Source: Parabacteroides sp. (GTDB taxonomy: Bacteria > Bacteroidota > Bacteroidia > Bacteroidales > Tannerellaceae). From it: a stretch of DNA of 12,753 nt. The stretch lies in the NCBI GenBank assembly GCA_019411205.1, contig DXRF01000063.1:1-12753 (forward strand), given 5' to 3'. Made by a program: the position numbers and the translations under genes. Below the pieces are notes generated by a model that was not told the origin of the DNA, did no database searches, and worked only from the letters and a program-made list of their open reading frames with translations. This document shows positions 6,310 to 12,753 of this stretch, in pieces. Each line of letters begins with the position of its first letter. Positions within the stretch are counted from its first letter, which is position 1.

Positions 6310-8193
6310 TTAGAAAGTGACATCGATTCCTCCCATGAAGATCGCTTTCGGCATCGGAAAACCATCATTAATAGTGTAACGGGTTGCCGTCAGGTTTTCT
6401 CCTTTCACAAAGAGGTTCAACCCTTTGTCCCGCGTACCGAAACGATAAGCCACCTTCGCATTCAAAGTCGTAAAATCCTCTTTCTTGGAACATTCTGCAT
6501 CTGTATACAAATCAAAGACAGACTGTACATTCACGTTCAAAGTGAAACGTCCCGGCATATAAGTGGCACCTGCATAGAACTTGTGCCCTGGTGCTCCAGG
6601 AATAGGTTTGCTCATGTGCAAATAACTATAGTTCATGTCCATATTCAAATTCTTACAAATCTGATAGCGAGCTTCAAACTCTATACCTTTATTCGTAAAG
6701 GTTCCAGTATTCAAATTTTTATAAGGAGGTCTGCCGTCCCCATTCACGCTGACAGAATAAATCATGTCTTTCCCATCGATAAAGAAAGCTGTCAACTCAG
6801 TATACAAGTCACCTCCCAAAAAAGACTGCCCGACAGCCACTTCATAATTCACCATACTTTCCGGTTTCAAATCTGCATTGGCTGCTCCCCACATATACAT
6901 CTCGCGGATATTCGGACTACGAAACCCTTTAGAGACAGATGCACGGATCGTATTCCCTTCAAACGGACGTACCGTAACACCTCCCTGCGGAACCCATTCA
7001 CCTCCATACGTGCTACTGTGTTCATAACGGACACCGGCATTCAGACTTAATATGTCAAAAAGCTCCTGTTGCATGATAGCATATCCCGCCGTTTCATTCA
7101 CTGTTTTATCTACCAACTCTTTTTTTGTACCATCGTTATTATCATTCCAAGCATGTCCACCCCAATTCTTATAATCCACACCGACGGTAAAGTTATTCCC
7201 CTTAAACAAACGGAACGATTCATACAACTGGACTCCCACATTATGGTCGTCGGAACGGAAAAGATAAGTCAAAGGTTTTTCTCCCGGACCATAACCATCA
7301 TTGATTTTATGATTTCCCCAGTTATAAAACAAACGTAAGGCTCCGCTCATTTTACCATGATTGTTTTCCAATGCCATAGAAGCTGTTCCACGCAAAATAT
7401 TCATTTTATTGTCTATAACAGGTTCAAATGTTTTACCCGGATTTTGAAACTTCGATTTGGCAAGGCTTACATCACCTGTCATCTTATAATGCTCATTGAA
7501 AGCATATCCTAAATTAGCAAACCCATTTGTGATGTTAAAATCCGAATTTGGCCGGTGCCCATCGGTCCGATCATGATTTATCGAAATAAAACTACTGAAT
7601 TTACCAACGTTAAAACCGTTATTCACCATATATTTTTGCGTATTGTAAGAGCCATACATCACACGCGCCTGCGTACGCCGTCCTTCCTGTTTATGATGAC
7701 GGGTAATGATATTGACAACCCCTCCCATCGCGTTAGAACCATACAGCAAAGAACCGGGACCACGGATCACTTCCACACGCTCTACATCCGAGGCCACATA
7801 GGTGTCAGGCAAGGAATGTCCGAACACTCCAGCCCATTGCGGCTGCCCGTCGAACAACATTAAAACCTTATTTCCACTTCCGACACCACGAATATTAACT
7901 GTGCCTGCCGCTCCTTCCGAAACGCCAAAACCGGTAATCCCCTTTTGTGTCACAAACAATCCGGGTACATGCTGGGAGAGCACCGGCAACAATGCCGATT
8001 CGCTGCTCGCTTCGATTTGCTCACGGTCGATCACCGAGATAGTAAGTGGTACACTGTTCCGGTTCACTTGTACCTTATTCGCTGAAATCACAACTCCCTG
8101 TAAGTTAATCAAGCTATCAATGGCAGTCGGATCATTTGCAAAGACCAGAGAACTGCACAAAAGCCCAGAGGCAAGTAAAATTACTTTTTTCAT
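6310..8193 (-). CDS. TonB-dependent outer membrane receptor, possibly for a metal or metal chelate
   Basis: A 627-residue outer membrane active transporter. It begins with a signal peptide (MKKVILLASGLLCSSLVFA, cut expected near residue 19), then a TonB-box-like stretch QGVVISA near 33, and a plug domain to about residue 165 that includes NIRGVGSGNKVLMLFDG, VERVEVIRGPGSLLYGSNA and GGVVNIITR. The rest is a 22-strand-type barrel ending in the canonical terminal Phe (DVTF). It lacks the carboxypeptidase-like N-terminal domain of SusC proteins and has no SusD partner, so glycan import is unlikely; size and layout resemble BtuB/FepA-type receptors. The neighbouring upstream gene encodes a NikR-family regulator, and an inverted repeat with NikR spacing lies in its promoter region. 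Nickel, cobalt or another chelated metal is therefore a reasonable substrate guess, but no residue proves it. Confidence 0.9.
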   Translation of the reverse strand: MKKVILLASGLLCSSLVFANDPTAIDSLINLQGVVISANKVQVNRNSVPLTISVIDREQIEASSESALLPVLSQHVPGLFVTQKGITGFGVSEGAAGTVNIRGVGSGNKVLMLFDGQPQWAGVFGHSLPDTYVASDVERVEVIRGPGSLLYGSNAMGGVVNIITRHHKQEGRRTQARVMYGSYNTQKYMVNNGFNVGKFSSFISINHDRTDGHRPNSDFNITNGFANLGYAFNEHYKMTGDVSLAKSKFQNPGKTFEPVIDNKMNILRGTASMALENNHGKMSGALRLFYNWGNHKINDGYGPGEKPLTYLFRSDDHNVGVQLYESFRLFKGNNFTVGVDYKNWGGHAWNDNNDGTKKELVDKTVNETAGYAIMQQELFDILSLNAGVRYEHSSTYGGEWVPQGGVTVRPFEGNTIRASVSKGFRSPNIREMYMWGAANADLKPESMVNYEVAVGQSFLGGDLYTELTAFFIDGKDMIYSVSVNGDGRPPYKNLNTGTFTNKGIEFEARYQICKNLNMDMNYSYLHMSKPIPGAPGHKFYAGATYMPGRFTLNVNVQSVFDLYTDAECSKKEDFTTLNAKVAYRFGTRDKGLNLFVKGENLTATRYTINDGFPMPKAIFMGGIDVTF

Positions 8194-8237
8194 ATCTCTC
8201 TTTTATGTATTAAATTTCTATTGTCATATGTTCAATC

Positions 8238-8265
8238 GTGACACATTTTTTTAAATTCGTGTTAC
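8238..8265. promoter_or_regulatory. Candidate operator for the NikR-like regulator
   Basis: An inverted repeat GTGACAC (8238-8244) and GTGTTAC (8259-8265), matching at six of seven symmetric positions, with a very AT-rich 14-nt spacer. Counted with 6-bp half-sites this is GTGACA-N16-TGTTAC, the same 28-bp geometry as the E. coli NikR operator GTATGA-N16-TCATAC. It lies in the 92-bp gap between the regulator stop codon and the receptor start codon, about 45-70 bp before the receptor. No canonical TAnnTTTG box is found in this gap, so the receptor promoter itself is not located. Confidence 0.5.
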
Positions 8266-8285
8266 CATACAGATAAAAAATATAT

Positions 8286-8687
8286 CTAATCTGCCCGGCT
8301 CATAACCAACTTGCCATGCTTAAGCCCCTTTATCGTAGTCAGACGGTCCGACAGTTCAGTCAGACGGTAAGCCGTGCCCATCACGGTAGCGATGTGCAGA
8401 CAGAAATTCCGGTTTACATAATATTGGGAAGAGGACAAGATAACATCCTGATAGTTTTGTTGAATATCGGCAATCCGGGAAGTAATCTCCTTTTTTACCT
8501 GGTCATACATAAGAATGATCGTACCTGCCACGATATGGTTACACTGCCATTTCTTTTCAGCGACATTCTTCTCCACCAAAAAGCGGATAGCCTGCGAACG
8601 ATTGGCAAAACCATTCTCATTCACATATTGGTCCAAAGATTCCAAAAGGTTATCTTCTAAAGAGACTCCAAAACGCTTTAAAGACAT
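8286..8687 (-). CDS. NikR-family ribbon-helix-helix regulator with altered metal site
   Basis: A 133-residue protein aligned over nearly its full length with NikR. Residues 1-45 form the ribbon-helix-helix DNA-binding domain (RFGVSLEDNLLESLDQYV, then GFANRSQAIRFLV). Residues 50-133 form the ACT-like ligand domain (GTIILMYDQVKKEITSRI, CLHIATVMG, IKGLKHGKLVM). In E. coli NikR nickel is held by His76, His87, His89 and Cys95. By ungapped alignment from the conserved Ser-Arg-Ile to the Cys, these become Gln77, Gln88, Tyr90 and Cys96 here, so only the cysteine remains. Cys49, His51, His98 and His124 are other possible ligands. It may sense another metal, use another site, or be metal-independent. 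It is followed by the receptor gene, its likely target. Family assignment is strong; nickel sensing is doubtful. Confidence 0.85.
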   Translation of the reverse strand: MSLKRFGVSLEDNLLESLDQYVNENGFANRSQAIRFLVEKNVAEKKWQCNHIVAGTIILMYDQVKKEITSRIADIQQNYQDVILSSSQYYVNRNFCLHIATVMGTAYRLTELSDRLTTIKGLKHGKLVMSRAD

Positions 8688-8798
8688 ATACAGTTTTTAT
8701 TAAAATTTCGGGCGTAAAGATAATATATTTTGCAGAAAACACATTGCTTCTTTTATTTTAAGACATTGAATCAAGGTATCACATTGTTTCTATAAATA

Positions 8799-8806
8799 CA
8801 AATATA
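8799..8806 (-). promoter_or_regulatory. Candidate -7 element for the regulator gene
   Basis: On the minus strand TATATTTG matches TAnnTTTG. It would give a leader of about 108 nt before the NikR-like gene. No TTTG is found 19-21 nt upstream. A weaker alternative, TATCTTTA at 8715-8722, is much closer to the start codon (28 nt). Neither is certain. Confidence 0.35.
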
Positions 8807-8850
8807 GCACCTTATTGCAAGGCTCACTGTAAGCAGCTGTAGTTTCGCTC

Positions 8851-8886
8851 CCCTTGTCCAGCACCCCAAAAGGTGAAAAACAAGGG
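8851..8886. repeat. Nested hairpin in the divergent intergenic region
   Basis: CCCTTGT (8851-8857) pairs with ACAAGGG (8880-8886), and inside it CACC (8862-8865) pairs with GGTG (8872-8875), with a symmetric 4-by-4 internal loop and a 6-nt terminal loop. It lies between the divergently transcribed regulator and transporter genes, upstream of the candidate promoters of both, so it is not obviously in either transcript. Neither side ends in a T-run. It could be an operator-like palindrome, the terminator of an unseen small RNA, or chance. Confidence 0.4.
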
Positions 8887-8938
8887 CAGGGAATTACAAT
8901 TGCAGGTTGCAACAGGACAAAAAAACACCAATATATAT

Positions 8939-8946
8939 TACATTTG
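8939..8946 (+). promoter_or_regulatory. -7 element of the EamA transporter promoter
   Basis: TACATTTG matches the Bacteroidetes -7 consensus TAnnTTTG. It lies 20 nt before the ATG at 8967, so transcription would start near 8950. This placement decides against the longer reading frame from 8907, whose first codons would precede the transcription start. A matching TTTG at -33 is not present. Confidence 0.5.
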
Positions 8947-8966
8947 CACCTCAAAATCTACATGAC

Positions 8967-9899
8967 ATGAATGCAAAGGTAAAAGGATATTTTTTGGGAG
9001 CGATCGCCGCTGCGACTTACGGAACCAACCCCTTGTTTGCTCTTCCATTGTATAAAGACGGGATGGACCCTGATTCAGTCCTTTTTTTCAGGTACTTGTT
9101 CGCGATTCCTATACTTGGAATGATGATCAAAGGCAGAGGAAGAAGTTTCAAAGTAGAACGTAAAGCAGTGGTTCCACTGATTGTCATGGGGTTGCTGGTA
9201 GCTTTTTCTTCACTAGCCTTGTTTCAAAGTTACAATTATATGGAAGTCGGGATTGCCTCGACACTTCTTTTCGTCTATCCGATCATGGTCGCATTGATTA
9301 TGGCACTTGTATTCAAAGAGAAACTAACCTTACAAACAGTCTTTTGCATTTTACTGGCATTGGCAGGTATCGGTCTGCTCTATAAAAGCAGTGACGGCAC
9401 GACACTCAGCCTCACCGGTGTTTTGCTGGTTATGGCTTCAGCTCTCTCCTATGCCATCTATATAATAGGCGTGAACCAATCGACACTGAAAACCGTGGCT
9501 ACTCTCCCGTTGACTTTTTACATACTGCTTTTCGGCGTATCTCTGTTCTTAGTCCGTGTCGGATTCGGGACAGATCTATATATTGTAGACAAATGGTACC
9601 TTTGGGGAAACCTGATCGCGCTTGCCGTCTTCCCTACCGCCATCTCATTTCTTTGTACAACCAGTGCTGTCCAGTATATCGGTTCGACACCGACAGCCAT
9701 ACTGGGAGCACTCGAACCGGTCACGGCTGTATTTTTCGGGGTTGCAGTGTTCGGCGAAGCTTTGACACCAAGGATCGGTTGCGGGATATTATTAATCATT
9801 CTTGCCGTGACAATCATCATTGCGGGCAGCAACATCACGAGCCATTTGATCCGTTTCAGGAAACTCTTTCCCCGGTTGCCGATCAAAAGGAAGCGGTAA
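8967..9899 (+). CDS. EamA-family (drug/metabolite transporter superfamily) membrane transporter
   Basis: A 310-residue inner membrane protein with about ten hydrophobic segments arranged as two EamA repeats. Visible marks are GAIAAATYGTNPLFALPLYKDG in the first helix region (the family's N-terminal Ala/Gly-rich helix), SLALFQSYNYMEVGIASTLLFVYPIMVALI closing the first repeat, and SAVQYIGSTPTAILGALEPVTAVFFGVAVFGEAL closing the second, the most conserved EamA stretch. The C-terminus is strongly basic (RLPIKRKR). An in-frame ATG at 8907 would add 20 residues without transmembrane character; I chose 8967 because it begins MNAKVKGYFLGA just before the first helix and follows a -7 box. The substrate is unknown: the family exports amino acids, metabolites or drugs. 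The gene is divergent from the NikR-like regulator, but I see no proof of shared control. Confidence 0.88.
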   Translation: MNAKVKGYFLGAIAAATYGTNPLFALPLYKDGMDPDSVLFFRYLFAIPILGMMIKGRGRSFKVERKAVVPLIVMGLLVAFSSLALFQSYNYMEVGIASTLLFVYPIMVALIMALVFKEKLTLQTVFCILLALAGIGLLYKSSDGTTLSLTGVLLVMASALSYAIYIIGVNQSTLKTVATLPLTFYILLFGVSLFLVRVGFGTDLYIVDKWYLWGNLIALAVFPTAISFLCTTSAVQYIGSTPTAILGALEPVTAVFFGVAVFGEALTPRIGCGILLIILAVTIIIAGSNITSHLIRFRKLFPRLPIKRKR

Positions 9900-10038
9900 G
9901 AAGAACCATCTCGAAAGAAGCCGACCGACAGGAAAAACACCGGAACGACAAACCTTACTAACCGCAGCTTGATTTCGGGAAACTAGAGTAAACAAAAGCG
10001 GACATGATCTGTTTTTTTCAAAAAACCTGCCGCAATCG

Positions 10039-10069
10039 GTTGCAGTATTCAAAGAAAGGAGTAAATTTG
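10039..10069 (+). promoter_or_regulatory. Promoter of pheS
   Basis: GTTG (10039-10042, one mismatch to the -33 TTTG) is followed after 19 nt by TAAATTTG (10062-10069), a full match to TAnnTTTG. Transcription should start near 10073, about 23 nt before the pheS start codon. A small inverted repeat GCAA-TCGG-TTGC (10032-10042 region) overlaps the -33 element. I see no long leader and hence no phenylalanine attenuator peptide like that of E. coli pheST. Confidence 0.55.
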
Positions 10070-10095
10070 CACGTTGAAAATAAAAATGATTAGAA

Positions 10096-11115
10096 ATGAT
10101 CAATAAGATTAACGCTCTGCTTAAGGAAGTAGAGGATTTGAAAGCGGCAAACGCTGAAGAACTGGAAGCATTACGCATTAAATATCTCAGCAAAAAAGGT
10201 GAAATATCTTTGCTGATGAATGATTTTCGCAATGTAGCGGCAGATCAGAAGCGTGAAGTCGGCCAGCACCTCAACAAGCTGAAAGAGGCAACCCAAAATA
10301 AAATAAATGAGCTGAAAGCCAGCTTTGAGAATGTACAGACGACGAACGATGACATCGACCTCACCCGTACAGCCTATCCTATCGAATTAGGAACCCGCCA
10401 TCCGCTTTCACTCGTAAAGAAAGAAATCTGTGACATCTTCGGACGTCTAGGATTCAGCATTGCTGAAGGACCGGAAATCGAAGATGACTGGCATGTGTTC
10501 TCTTCTCTGAACTTTGCAGAAGACCACCCTGCCCGTGACATGCAGGATACTTTTTTTATTCAACATAATCCGGATGTATTGCTTCGTACACATACTTCTT
10601 CCGTACAGACACGCGTCATGGAGAATCAAGAGCCTCCTATCCGCATCATCTGTCCGGGACGTGTATATCGCAACGAAGCGATCTCCTACCGTGCACATTG
10701 TTTCTTCCATCAGGTAGAAGCTTTATATGTGGACAAAAACGTTTCTTTCGCCGACTTGAAACAGGCTTTACTGTTCTTTGCCAAAGAAATGTTCAGCGCA
10801 GATACGAAAATCCGCTTGCGCCCGTCTTATTTCCCGTTCACCGAACCTTCTGCCGAAATGGATATTTCTTGTAATATCTGTGGAGGAAAAGGGTGCCCGT
10901 TCTGTAAAGGAACCGGTTGGGTTGAAATCCTCGGTTGCGGTATGGTAGATCCGAATGTACTTGAAAACTGCGGTATCGACAGTAAAGTATATTCCGGCTA
11001 TGCTTTAGGAATGGGTATCGAGCGTATAACAAACCTGAAATACCAAGTAAAAGACTTACGCATGTTCTCCGAAAACGATGTTCGTTTCCTGAGACAGTTT
11101 GAGTCAGCCAATTAA
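10096..11115 (+). CDS. pheS: Phenylalanyl-tRNA synthetase alpha subunit
   Basis: A 339-residue class II aminoacyl-tRNA synthetase subunit that, with PheT, charges tRNA-Phe. Residues 1-85 form the N-terminal coiled-coil arm. The catalytic core shows motif 1 (RHPLSLVKKEICDIFGRLGF), the RTHTSSVQTRVM stretch (164-175), motif 2 (GRVYRNEAISYRAHCFFHQVEALYV), FPFTEPSAEM (246-255) in the phenylalanine pocket, and motif 3 (GYALGMGIERI, 301-311). An inserted four-cysteine cluster, C259-x2-C262-x4-C267-x2-C270 followed by KGTGWVEILG, looks like a zinc knuckle; such an insert occurs in many bacterial PheS proteins outside the proteobacteria. pheT is not next to it, as the next gene is crcB, so the two subunits are encoded apart here. 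It has its own promoter. Confidence 0.97.
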   Translation: MINKINALLKEVEDLKAANAEELEALRIKYLSKKGEISLLMNDFRNVAADQKREVGQHLNKLKEATQNKINELKASFENVQTTNDDIDLTRTAYPIELGTRHPLSLVKKEICDIFGRLGFSIAEGPEIEDDWHVFSSLNFAEDHPARDMQDTFFIQHNPDVLLRTHTSSVQTRVMENQEPPIRIICPGRVYRNEAISYRAHCFFHQVEALYVDKNVSFADLKQALLFFAKEMFSADTKIRLRPSYFPFTEPSAEMDISCNICGGKGCPFCKGTGWVEILGCGMVDPNVLENCGIDSKVYSGYALGMGIERITNLKYQVKDLRMFSENDVRFLRQFESAN

Positions 11116-11130
11116 GTTGAGAACCTAAAT

Positions 11131-11192
11131 CATTTACCATCTTCCCCGGGTCCTTAACCAGCCCGGGGAAAAACACACTAAAAATGTAAATG
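11131..11192 (+). terminator. GC-rich hairpin between pheS and crcB, possible pheS terminator
   Basis: TTCCCCGGG (11142-11150) pairs perfectly with CCCGGGGAA (11162-11170) around an 11-nt loop. Around it CATTTAC (11131-11137) can pair with GTAAATG (11186-11192), which would close a large structure ending 2 nt before the crcB start codon. The inner 9-bp stem is strong enough to terminate or stall transcription, but it is followed by AAAAAC rather than a T-run, so it is not a textbook intrinsic terminator. It may instead protect the pheS message or limit crcB translation. Confidence 0.5.
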
Positions 11193-11194
11193 GT

Positions 11195-11581
11195 ATGATA
11201 AAGGTTTTACTACTTATAACAGGAGGGGCAATCGGCACCGTATTCCGCTACGGAGTTTCCACGTGGATACAGCGCTCGATGCTACACTCCTTTCCTTTCG
11301 GAATACTTTCAGTCAATGTGATCGGCTCTTTTCTCATTGGTTTCTGTTGGAGTATAGCCGAAACTTGTAATCTCTCTGCGGGCGCAAGAGTATTCCTCTT
11401 CACCGGACTGTTCGGCGGATTTACCACATTCTCTTCGTTTGCACTGGATACGATGTCGCTGATGAAAACAGGCGAATATAAGTTGGCACTTTTAAACTTG
11501 ATCGCCAGCAATGTGTTAGGATTGTTAGCCGTATTCTTAGGACTGCTTCTTGGTAAAAATTTCATGTCACTAATAAAATAA
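11195..11581 (+). CDS. crcB: Fluoride ion channel CrcB (Fluc)
   Basis: A 128-residue inner membrane protein with four transmembrane helices, expected to form a dual-topology dimer that lets fluoride leave the cell. Family marks: GGAIGTVFRYGVS (10-22), FGILSVNVIGSFLIGF (35-50) with the conserved Asn41, and LFGGFTTFSSF (72-82), holding the pore phenylalanines (79 and 82) and the sodium-binding turn. The length is normal. The ATG at 11195 is chosen because the first helix starts directly after it. The gene is followed by nth after 3 nt, so both are probably on one transcript. The upstream 79-nt gap is too short and does not resemble a fluoride riboswitch; instead it holds a GC-rich hairpin. Confidence 0.95.
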   Translation: MIKVLLLITGGAIGTVFRYGVSTWIQRSMLHSFPFGILSVNVIGSFLIGFCWSIAETCNLSAGARVFLFTGLFGGFTTFSSFALDTMSLMKTGEYKLALLNLIASNVLGLLAVFLGLLLGKNFMSLIK

Positions 11582-11584
11582 GAT

Positions 11585-12229
11585 ATGCGTAAAGAGGAAC
11601 GATATAAAGGAGTCTTGAACTGGTTCAACGAGAATGTGCCGGTCGCTGAAACGGAACTGCATTACGACAACCCGTATCAGTTGCTTATCGCTGTGATCCT
11701 GTCCGCCCAATGTACGGACAAACGGGTGAATATGATCACTCCCGCCCTCTTCCGGGATTTTCCGACACCCGAAGTCATGGCCGCTTCTACCCCGGAAGTG
11801 ATCTTCGAATATATCCGGAGCGTCTCTTATCCCAACAATAAATCAAAACATTTAGTCGGTATGGCGAAGATGCTGATGTCTGATTTTGATGGTGTCGTAC
11901 CATCCGATATCGATGAGTTGCAAAAGTTACCCGGCGTAGGGCGTAAGACGGCAAACGTCATAGCCTCGGTCGTCTACAACAAGCCGGCAATGGCTGTCGA
12001 CACACATGTGTTTCGCGTAGCTAACCGCATCGGTCTGACAAACAACAGCAAAACTCCGTTGGAAACAGAAAAGGAGTTGGTGAAGCACATCCCGGAGGAA
12101 CAAATCCCGATCGCCCACCACTGGCTGATCCTCCACGGACGTTACACCTGCATCGCCCGCAAACCCAAATGCGAAGAATGCGGGCTCAAACCTTGGTGTA
12201 AATATTTCCTGAGCCCAAAGAAAACATAA
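11585..12229 (+). CDS. nth: Endonuclease III (DNA glycosylase / AP lyase)
   Basis: A 214-residue base-excision repair enzyme that removes oxidised pyrimidines and nicks the resulting abasic site. The helix-hairpin-helix LPGVGRKTANVI (115-126) includes the catalytic Lys121, and Asp139 in AVDTHVFRVANR is the second catalytic residue. The C-terminal iron-sulfur loop is complete: C189-x6-C196-x2-C199-x5-C205, with the HGRYTCIARKPKC stretch nearly identical to E. coli Nth. NPYQLLIAVILSAQCTD near the start is also family-typical. It begins 3 nt after crcB and ends 6 nt before the next gene, so the three likely form an operon. No functional link between fluoride export and DNA repair is implied. Confidence 0.97.
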   Translation: MRKEERYKGVLNWFNENVPVAETELHYDNPYQLLIAVILSAQCTDKRVNMITPALFRDFPTPEVMAASTPEVIFEYIRSVSYPNNKSKHLVGMAKMLMSDFDGVVPSDIDELQKLPGVGRKTANVIASVVYNKPAMAVDTHVFRVANRIGLTNNSKTPLETEKELVKHIPEEQIPIAHHWLILHGRYTCIARKPKCEECGLKPWCKYFLSPKKT

Positions 12230-12235
12230 CACATC

Positions 12236-12753
12236 ATGAAAGCTGACAAGCGGGAAATAGTGACATTCGTTATAGCTGCTCTCGCTACGCTGGTGGCAGT
12301 CTGGTTCTTTTTAGGCAAAATGCAAAAAGAGAAAGAGACGGTGCGGACTGACCTATATACCTTAGTCGCCCCAGCATCGGATGCGATCCTAAGTATAAAC
12401 CGCCCTGCCGCTTTCACCAAATATATCTTATCCCGGTCCCCGGAACGGGAGGCTTTCGCTTCGAAGATCCCGGAAATCTATCTTTCCATCATTCAAAACA
12501 ACCACGATCTTCCGTGGCTGCTTTTGTCTTTCCATCCCCAAGGAGTCGTCCTTTACGCACAGGCAGGAAACAGCTACGTCAGCCAGATAGAAAAGAATAC
12601 ATTGCAGAAGTCTTTCTGCTCGTTCGCTCCGCAGAAGCAGAAAAAGGACGGCATCACTTTTACCTATTACCCAGATACCGGAAACCGTTTTTTCGGTTAT
12701 TATCAACACGAGGGCATATGGGTGGCGAGTTACAGCAAGAAGCTGCTCGAAGA
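12236..12753 (+). CDS. Unrecognised membrane-anchored protein, 3' end outside the window
   Basis: An open frame of 172 codons with no stop before the window ends, starting 6 nt after the nth stop codon and so probably cotranscribed with it. It begins with a short charged stretch (MKADKREIV), then one hydrophobic segment of about 20 residues (10-29, TFVIAALATLVAVWFFLG) and the charged KMQKEKETVRTD, which suggests an N-terminal membrane anchor with the rest outside the cytoplasm. The following part (LYTLVAPASDAILSINRP, later LPWLLLSFHPQGVVLYAQAG and FTYYPDTGNRFFGYYQHEG) is a soluble, mixed alpha/beta-looking domain without motifs I recognise. I assign no function. Start choice is supported by the tight spacing and the anchor directly following. 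Confidence 0.75.
   Translation, partial: MKADKREIVTFVIAALATLVAVWFFLGKMQKEKETVRTDLYTLVAPASDAILSINRPAAFTKYILSRSPEREAFASKIPEIYLSIIQNNHDLPWLLLSFHPQGVVLYAQAGNSYVSQIEKNTLQKSFCSFAPQKQKKDGITFTYYPDTGNRFFGYYQHEGIWVASYSKKLLE

Noticed and set aside
5580..7050. Long plus-strand frames of 220 and 292 codons opposite panB and the TonB receptor
   Set aside because: They are antisense shadows. Their products are rich in His, Arg, Ser and Cys without motifs, while the minus-strand genes show clear family signatures over the full length.
8194..8285. Cobalamin riboswitch ahead of the TonB receptor
   Set aside because: BtuB-type receptors often have one, but the 92-bp gap is too short and shows no B12 box.
8907..8966. 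Extended N-terminus of the EamA transporter starting at 8907
   Set aside because: The 20 extra codons cover the -7 promoter box and have no membrane character; the ATG at 8967 directly precedes the first helix.
10011..10026. GTTTTTT-TC-AAAAAAC inverted repeat between the transporter and pheS
   Set aside because: It is only a T-run next to an A-run with a 2-nt loop, which cannot form a normal hairpin terminator; no GC stem precedes it convincingly.
11116..11194. Fluoride riboswitch ahead of crcB
   Set aside because: The characteristic short conserved segments and pseudoknot layout are not found; the gap is filled by a simple hairpin.

Overview
The window looks like a chromosomal segment of a Bacteroidales bacterium, probably Parabacteroides or a close relative. 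The evidence is the protein flavour of the housekeeping genes, the lack of clear Shine-Dalgarno sequences, and several promoter elements of the Bacteroidetes type (TAnnTTTG at -7, once with a TTTG at -33). The genus is an inference. I see no rRNA, tRNA, CRISPR array, insertion sequence or phage gene. Most of the window is ordinary chromosomal content with a few unusual details.

Left part, minus strand (about 1-5110): a tight run of four genes read right to left. These are an M20 metallopeptidase, a DbpA-like DEAD-box RNA helicase (spaced by 1 nt), an MTA/SAH deaminase (4-nt overlap) and a trimeric-type purine nucleoside phosphorylase (26-nt gap). A very good Bacteroidetes promoter lies about 190 bp upstream of the peptidase. 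A possible 37-codon leader ORF sits between promoter and peptidase, and a terminator-like hairpin follows the phosphorylase. The deaminase and phosphorylase make chemical sense together: the deaminase would turn methylthioadenosine or S-adenosylhomocysteine into the inosine form, and the phosphorylase has the 6-oxopurine Asn but appears to lack the His that reads the ribose 5'-OH.

Middle part, minus strand (about 5250-8810): an unusually long nested hairpin, then panB (pantothenate synthesis), a TonB-dependent outer membrane receptor with a signal peptide, and a NikR-family ribbon-helix-helix regulator. The regulator lacks the three nickel-binding histidines of NikR and keeps only the cysteine. 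Between regulator and receptor lies an inverted repeat with NikR operator geometry (6-N16-6). This is the most distinctive locus of the window: a candidate metal-uptake system with an altered sensor.

Right part, plus strand (8967-12753): an EamA-family drug/metabolite transporter, pheS (phenylalanyl-tRNA synthetase alpha chain) with its own promoter, a GC-rich hairpin, then crcB (fluoride channel), nth (endonuclease III) and the beginning of an unrecognised membrane-anchored protein that runs off the end. The last three genes are spaced by 3 and 6 nt and are probably cotranscribed.
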